Positions 14,427-17,984 of a DNA stretch of 17,984 bases are shown one piece after another. The stretch comes from Dehalococcoidia bacterium. Its GTDB lineage: Bacteria > Chloroflexota > Dehalococcoidia > UBA2979. The stretch is taken from positions 1-17,984 of the forward strand of contig JALOAM010000048.1 in the NCBI GenBank assembly GCA_023228765.1, written 5' to 3'. The stretch's first letter is position 1. Each line of letters begins with the position of its first letter. The notes under the pieces are model-generated. The model did not search any database, was not told where the DNA came from, and saw only the letters and a list, made by a program, of their open reading frames with translations. The position numbers and the translations under genes were made by a program.

Positions 14427-15317
14427 TCAGGCCGGGCGCACGTCCAGTGAGATGTCGAGCGCGGGCGCCGAGTGGGTCAGCGCGCCGCAGGAGATCAGGT
14501 CGACGCCGGTCGAGGCCACCTCGGCGATGGTGTCGAGGGTGATGCCACCCGACGCTTCGAACAGCACGCGGCGGTGGGCCGGATCGGCACCCTCGCCCCG
14601 GTATTCCTCGACGGTGGCGCGCATCTCGGCGGGTGTCATGTTGTCCAGCAGGACCACGTCCGCGCCGGCAGCGACCGCCTCGCGGGCCATCGCCGCGTCG
14701 GTGACTTCGACCTCGATGCGGATCGTGTGCGCCACGCCGTCCCGCGCGAGGGCGATGACGCCGGCGAGGTCCACGCCGCGCTGCACGCCCGCCTCGATGT
14801 GGTTGTCCTTGATGAGGATGCCGTCTTCCAGCGTGTTGCGGTGGTTGTGCGCCCCGCCCACGCGGACGGCGTACCGCTCGACGGCGCGGAGGCCGGGCGT
14901 GGTCTTGCGCGTGTCCACGACGCGGGCGGCGCCGCCCTGGCGTGCCGCGTCCACGTACTCCTTCGACATCGTCGCGATGCCGGACATCCGCTGGAGGAGG
15001 TTCAGCGCGACGCGCTCGCCGGAGAGGATCGCAGCGAGTGGTCCGGTGATCTCGGCGACCTCCGTGCCGGACTCCACCCAGTCGCCGTCCTCGTGGGAGG
15101 AGGTGACTTCGACCTCGTCGGAGACCTGCTGGAACACCGCCGCGAGGACCTCCAGCCCGCAGACGACGCCCGCCTGCTTGTAGAGCACCGTGGCCTCGCC
15201 CGGTTGGTCCGCAGGCACGGTCGCCCTCGTCGTGACGTCGAAGGACGCGCGGTCCTCGTCCAGGGCGGCCGCGATGATCATCGCGAGGGCGTCGGCGGGC
15301 GGGGGCGGGACGGTCAT
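14427..15317 (-). CDS. nadC: Nicotinate-nucleotide diphosphorylase (carboxylating), QPRTase
   Basis: NadC converts quinolinate and PRPP to nicotinate mononucleotide, releasing CO2, in de novo NAD synthesis. The 296-residue product shows LNLLQRMSGIAT (105-116), DTRKTTPGLR (135-144, binding quinolinate and phosphate), the GAHNHR loop (155-160) and ILIKDNH (167-173) with K170. The C-terminal barrel carries IEVEV, LLDNM and the FEASGGI phosphate-binding segment. The ATG at 15317 overlaps the nadB stop as ATGA, indicating translational coupling. The open frame continues upstream to 16280 inside nadB, but only the part from 15317 resembles NadC. nadA, the third gene of this pathway, is not in the window. 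Confidence 0.97.
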   Translation of the reverse strand: MTVPPPPADALAMIIAAALDEDRASFDVTTRATVPADQPGEATVLYKQAGVVCGLEVLAAVFQQVSDEVEVTSSHEDGDWVESGTEVAEITGPLAAILSGERVALNLLQRMSGIATMSKEYVDAARQGGAARVVDTRKTTPGLRAVERYAVRVGGAHNHRNTLEDGILIKDNHIEAGVQRGVDLAGVIALARDGVAHTIRIEVEVTDAAMAREAVAAGADVVLLDNMTPAEMRATVEEYRGEGADPAHRRVLFEASGGITLDTIAEVASTGVDLISCGALTHSAPALDISLDVRPA

Positions 15318-16933
15318 GCTCGTGCGCTCTCTCTGTCCGTACTCGTGCTCTCCGGGGTGATCGTGGCGGATGGGCCGTCCGAGGGGCGGCGGAAGACGAT
15401 GTGGCGGCGCCACTGCTCGCGAGGCCACGGGTGGTCGGTCCGGAAGTGCGCCCCGCGCGACTCCTCGCGCCGGACCGCCGCCTCCGTCGCCAGTCGTGCG
15501 CACGTGATGATCGAGCGCAGCTCGTAGCCCTCGCGGTCCGTTGGTACCGGCACCGCCGAGGCCCAACGCCGCAGTTGCTCGGCAGCGTCCCGCAGGCCTT
15601 CGCCGGTGCGGACGATGCCCACCTCGCGCCACATCAGCTCCTTCACCTGCTCCGTCCGCGGGGCCTCCCCGTCTGAGCCGAGGCCATCGAGGACGAGCGC
15701 GTCGGCCGTGGGCGCCTCGGGCGGCGGGGTCGGGTCGGGCGGGTTGAGCAGGCGCTCGACGGCGCGGTGCGCGAACACCACGGTCTCGAGCAGCGAGTTC
15801 GAGGCGAGACGGTTCGCGCCGTGGACACCCGTGCACGCCGTCTCGCCGACGGCGAAGAGGCCTCGGAGGGTGGTCTCGCCCCAGGTGTTCGTGCGGACGC
15901 CGCCCATCGTGTAGTGCGCGGCGGGCGAGACGGGGATGCGGTCCTTCGCCATGTCCAGGCCGGACTCCAGGCAGCGCGCGTAGATCGAGGGGAACCGTGC
16001 CGCCAGCCACTCCGCGTCGTACGCCGTGACGTCGAGGAGCACGTGGTCCGAGCCGGCCTCGAGCATCTCCTTCAGCGCGGCGCGCGCGACGACATCGCGA
16101 GGGGCGAGTTCGGCTCGATCGGGGTCGTAGCGCGGCATGAAGCGCTCGCCCTTCGCGTTGAAGAGCTGGGCGCCCTCGCCGCGGACGGCTTCGGAGATGA
16201 GGAACACCGGCCGCCCCGGCAGCACGAGGGCCGTGGGGTGGAACTGGGTGAACTCCATGTCCATCACCTCGGCGCCGCATTCGTACGCGAGCGCGACACC
16301 GTCGCCGGTGGATACCGGCGGGTTGGTGGTGGTGCGGTACATCTGCCCGGCGCCGCCGGTCGCGAGCACGACGCGAGGCGTCCCGAAGACGCGGCGACCG
16401 CCCTCCGCGCGCACGAAGACCTCGACGCCGCTCACGCGACCGCTGTCCGTGAGGATCCGCGTGGCGAAGGTGTGTTCGAGGATGGCGATCTCGCGCTGGG
16501 CGAGCGAGGAGAGCGACAGCTCGATCTCAAGGCCGGTCGCGTCGCCGCGCGCGTGCAGGATCCTCGCGCGGGAGTGCGCGGCCTCACGCCCGAGGGCGAC
16601 CGCGCCGTTGTCGGAGTCGAAGTTCACGCCGTACCGCACGAGGTCCGCGATCCGCGGCGCGGCCTCGTAGCAAAGGATGCGCGCCGCCTCCTCGTCGACG
16701 AGCCCGGCGCCGGCGTCGATGGTGTCCTTCAGGTGGTCCGCCGGGTCATCCTCTGGCCCCACGGCGGCGGCGATGCCGCCCTGCGCGTAGCGCGTGCTCG
16801 CCTCGCCGATGCCGCCCTTCGTGACCACGAGGACGCGCGCGCCGGCCTCGTGCGCCTGCAGCGCGGCGTAGAGCCCCGCGATCCCGGAGCCGACGACGAC
16901 GAGGTCGTATTCGCTGTGCTGCGGGGAGGTCAT
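15314..16933 (-). CDS. nadB: L-aspartate oxidase
   Basis: NadB oxidises L-aspartate to iminoaspartate using FAD, the first step of NAD synthesis. The 539-residue protein has the dinucleotide loop GSGIAG (15-20), STRYAQGGIAA, HSRARILHARGDATG, EFTQFHPTAL, SEAVRGEGAQL and the active-site PAAHYTMGGV. GLFAVGETACTGVHGANRL follows. The C-terminal helical domain ends with RREESRGAHFRTDHP, beginning at residue 488. This set distinguishes it from succinate dehydrogenase, which would carry a covalent-flavin histidine and partner subunits nearby. The ATG at 16933 has GAGG about 9 nt upstream. About 25 residues of polar tail follow the last conserved segment. It overlaps nadC by ATGA. Confidence 0.97.
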   Translation of the reverse strand: MTSPQHSEYDLVVVGSGIAGLYAALQAHEAGARVLVVTKGGIGEASTRYAQGGIAAAVGPEDDPADHLKDTIDAGAGLVDEEAARILCYEAAPRIADLVRYGVNFDSDNGAVALGREAAHSRARILHARGDATGLEIELSLSSLAQREIAILEHTFATRILTDSGRVSGVEVFVRAEGGRRVFGTPRVVLATGGAGQMYRTTTNPPVSTGDGVALAYECGAEVMDMEFTQFHPTALVLPGRPVFLISEAVRGEGAQLFNAKGERFMPRYDPDRAELAPRDVVARAALKEMLEAGSDHVLLDVTAYDAEWLAARFPSIYARCLESGLDMAKDRIPVSPAAHYTMGGVRTNTWGETTLRGLFAVGETACTGVHGANRLASNSLLETVVFAHRAVERLLNPPDPTPPPEAPTADALVLDGLGSDGEAPRTEQVKELMWREVGIVRTGEGLRDAAEQLRRWASAVPVPTDREGYELRSIITCARLATEAAVRREESRGAHFRTDHPWPREQWRRHIVFRRPSDGPSATITPESTSTDRESARA

Positions 16934-16996
16934 CTGAGGTGCCTCGCGGCGTTGGAGGCGGCGGAGGCGGTCTCAGTGGCGCGTGCGGCGCGACCC

Positions 16997-17018
16997 TTCC
17001 CCCTCAAGCGGGAGGGAA
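16997..17018. other. Imperfect hairpin, REP-like, between thioesterase and nadB
   Basis: TTCCCCCTC pairs with GGGAGGGAA around AAGC with one mismatch and one G-U. It overlaps the 97-bp gap that follows the thioesterase stop. The C-run, AAGC loop and G-run resemble dispersed intergenic hairpins in many GC-rich genomes, but only one copy is visible here, so it may simply be a weak terminator. Confidence 0.3.
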
Positions 17019-17030
17019 CCAGCTGCGGGA

Positions 17031-17495
17031 TCACTTCCGCACCCCGGTCGCGTCGAGGACGGTGACGGCGGTGTCGTAGGACTGGATGGCTCGGACGATG
17101 GCGTCCCAGTCCGCGGGGACTTCGGGCCTGCCGGTCTGCGCGTTGATCGTGGCGTAGCGATGGGTGAACTGGGCGACGAGACGGCCGTCCGAGGCGGCGG
17201 CGACTTCAGCCTCGAACGTGAGTCGCCCGGGGCGCAGTTCGGTGCAGCGGAGGCGTACGAGGGCCGCGTCGTCCCAGCGGAGCGGGGAGCGGTAGCGGAC
17301 CTCGGAGCCGGACTGGAACCGGAGGATGTCGCGGTGGCTGGGGATGCCGGCTTCGCCGTCGTACGCGTCGAGGGCGATCTCGGTGAGGGCGAGCAGCACA
17401 CCGCCGTGGACGAAGGGGGTGCCGCCGAAGGAGTCGGTGTGCCTCAGGGGATAGCGCTGCTCGAATCGGAACCCGGCATCGGTCGTGTCGGCCAT
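17031..17495 (-). CDS. Hotdog-fold acyl-CoA thioesterase (4HBT/YbgC-like)
   Basis: A 154-residue single-domain hotdog protein. The N-terminal YPLRHTDSFGG places D21 where YbgC/FadM-type thioesterases carry the catalytic Asp of the Tyr/His-x-Asp-x-x-Gly region. A hydrophobic helix (HGGVLLALTEIALDAYD) follows, then the long strands with VRYRSPLRWDDAALVRLRC and FTHRYATIN. It probably hydrolyses an acyl- or aroyl-CoA, but the substrate cannot be named. The ATG at 17495 has GGGGGA a few bases upstream and is preceded by a 27-bp palindrome. nadB begins 97 bp downstream of its stop, so readthrough into the NAD genes is possible. Family assignment is more certain than the reaction. Confidence 0.82.
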   Translation of the reverse strand: MADTTDAGFRFEQRYPLRHTDSFGGTPFVHGGVLLALTEIALDAYDGEAGIPSHRDILRFQSGSEVRYRSPLRWDDAALVRLRCTELRPGRLTFEAEVAAASDGRLVAQFTHRYATINAQTGRPEVPADWDAIVRAIQSYDTAVTVLDATGVRK

Positions 17496-17521
17496 CGGCG
17501 TCCCCCGGACGTTGCGTGGAG

Positions 17522-17548
17522 CACTTTGCGTACTTGATACACAAAGTG
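17522..17548 (-). promoter_or_regulatory. 27-bp imperfect palindrome, likely operator of the thioesterase gene
   Basis: Arms CACTTTG and CAAAGTG are perfect inverted repeats. Inside them GTA and TAC also pair, giving 10 of the 11 outer positions matched around a central five-base core. It lies 27-53 nt upstream of the thioesterase start and is AT-richer than its surroundings, as expected for a dimeric repressor site over a promoter. No regulator gene is adjacent in the window, and I cannot name the family. Confidence 0.6.
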
Positions 17549-17679
17549 GTCAGGGGACGAGGTTAGGCCGGGGCCACCGAGGCGTCAACGGATCGGGCGG
17601 TCGCCCTCGAAGGGGTGGGACGCCCTCGTGTCGCATGTCCTCGGAGGGTTGTCGTGAGGCGCTCCTGTCCCTGGACGCG
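17549..17679. other. Non-coding gap with no recognised gene
   Basis: Between the palindrome and the hairpin terminator I see no credible gene or RNA. A near-direct repeat (GGTCGCCCTCG and GGACGCCCTCG) is present but short. The only open frame across it (17485-17796, plus) has no domain-like composition. Confidence 0.4.
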
Positions 17680-17707
17680 GAGAGAGCCCGGTCAGCCGGG
17701 CTCTCTC
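17680..17707. terminator. Hairpin terminator after the second RRM gene
   Basis: A perfect 12-bp stem, GAGAGAGCCCGG with CCGGGCTCTCTC, around a TCAG loop. It is 85 nt beyond the minus-strand RRM stop. The T-containing side (GTTCTGTG) is on the plus strand, so it may work best against plus-strand transcription, but the RRM gene is the only gene reading into it here. Confidence 0.7.
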
Positions 17708-17792
17708 GTTCTGTGCTGTGCCGGCATCCGATGTCCTCACGGATGGAGGAACACGCGGCATCGCTCAGGCTGGGAAGAGTGCTGAGCGACGC

Positions 17793-17822
17793 CTAGTAGC
17801 GGTCGCGACCGCCGCCGCCGTA
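17793..17822 (-). repeat. 30-bp inverted repeat copy B (RRM gene 3' end)
   Basis: Matches 12397-12426 on the opposite strand with one mismatch. The identity includes the RDRY-stop codons, so shared coding constraint could explain part of it. Confidence 0.8.
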
Positions 17823-17984
17823 GCCACCGCCGCGGTTCCCACCGCCGCCGTAGCCACCACCGCCGCCGCCGTAACCACCGCGGCCACCGCCGCCGTAGCC
17901 ACCACCACCGCCGCCACGGCGCTCCTCACGAGGCTCGGCCTCGTTGACGCGCAGGTTGCGGCCGTCGAAGTCCTTGCCGTCCAG
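17793..17984 (-). CDS. Glycine-rich RRM RNA-binding protein, second copy (5'-partial)
   Basis: The C-terminal 63 codons of a gene that runs in from beyond the window end. It begins within the last part of an RRM (LDGKDFDGRNLRVNEAEPRE), closely matching the first copy's LDGTDFGGRNLRVNPAQPRE. It then continues as a Gly-rich tail with Tyr, Arg and one Asn, ending in the same YGGGGRDRY. RNP1 and RNP2 are outside the window. It is paralogous to the gene at 11974-12426 and inverted relative to it. The tail is shorter and less Gly-pure than the first copy's. Function is presumably the same: RNA binding or chaperoning. Confidence 0.93.
   Translation of the reverse strand: MDGKDFDGRNLRVNEAEPREERRGGGGGGYGGGGRGGYGGGGGGYGGGGNRGGGYGGGGRDRY
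17808..17915 (-). repeat. GGC/GGT codon repeat of the second RRM gene
   Basis: Low-complexity Gly-codon tract with TAC, CGC and AAC interruptions, homologous to the tract at 12226-12411 but about 80 bases shorter, which shows length divergence between the paralogues. Confidence 0.8.

Noticed and set aside
15318..16280. Upstream extension of the nadC frame inside nadB
   Set aside because: The clear ATGA overlap at 15314-15317 and the family-like start make the extension a frame shadow of nadB.

Overview
This is a high-GC bacterial chromosomal window, dense with genes in short operons. No rRNA, tRNA, CRISPR array, insertion sequence or phage gene was recognised. GTG starts are common and one TTG start is likely. 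The short EF-Ts, the rpsB-tsf-frr-uppS-cdsA-dxr-rseP-ispG gene order, the FmdB-type zinc ribbon and the paired glycine-rich RRM proteins suggest Chloroflexota (a Dehalococcoidia-like lineage). This is an inference from gene content and order, not a proven placement; another high-GC phylum such as Actinomycetota is less likely.

Layout. (1) 2-3192, plus strand: two half-ABC exporters joined by an ATGA overlap; the first is cut by the window edge. Their motif deviations complement each other, as in a heterodimeric exporter with one degenerate ATP site. (2) 3240-10653, minus strand: a translation and envelope cluster reading rpsB, tsf, frr, uppS, cdsA, dxr, rseP, ispG. It supplies ribosomal protein S2, EF-Ts and ribosome recycling factor, two MEP-pathway isoprenoid enzymes (Dxr, IspG), the undecaprenyl-diphosphate synthase that consumes isoprenoid units, CDP-diacylglycerol synthase, and the RseP/site-2 intramembrane protease. 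pyrH, often found between tsf and frr, is absent. (3) 10909-12426, plus strand, divergent from rpsB: an FmdB-like zinc ribbon, D-aminoacyl-tRNA deacylase (dtd) and a glycine-rich RRM RNA-binding protein, ending at a strong hairpin terminator shared with the convergent operon.

(4) 12548-14384, minus strand: three genes joined by ATGA overlaps. They encode an NTF2-like protein, a signal-peptide and TM-anchored protein of unknown function, and a small P-loop kinase-like ATPase. This is the least explained set in the window. (5) 14427-17495, minus strand: nadC and nadB (NAD biosynthesis from aspartate, ATGA overlap) and a hotdog-fold thioesterase, preceded by a 27-bp imperfect palindrome that looks like a repressor operator. 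Short gaps would allow one transcript from the thioesterase through to the P-loop gene. (6) 17793-17984, minus strand: the 3' end of a second glycine-rich RRM gene, paralogous to the first and in inverted orientation, so similar sequences bracket the 5.4-kb segment between them.

The window is mostly core metabolism. The more unusual points are the unknown three-gene operon, the inverted RRM paralogs with a structured leader on the first, the 27-bp palindrome, a 19-pair hairpin between rpsB and tsf, and the asymmetric ABC pair.
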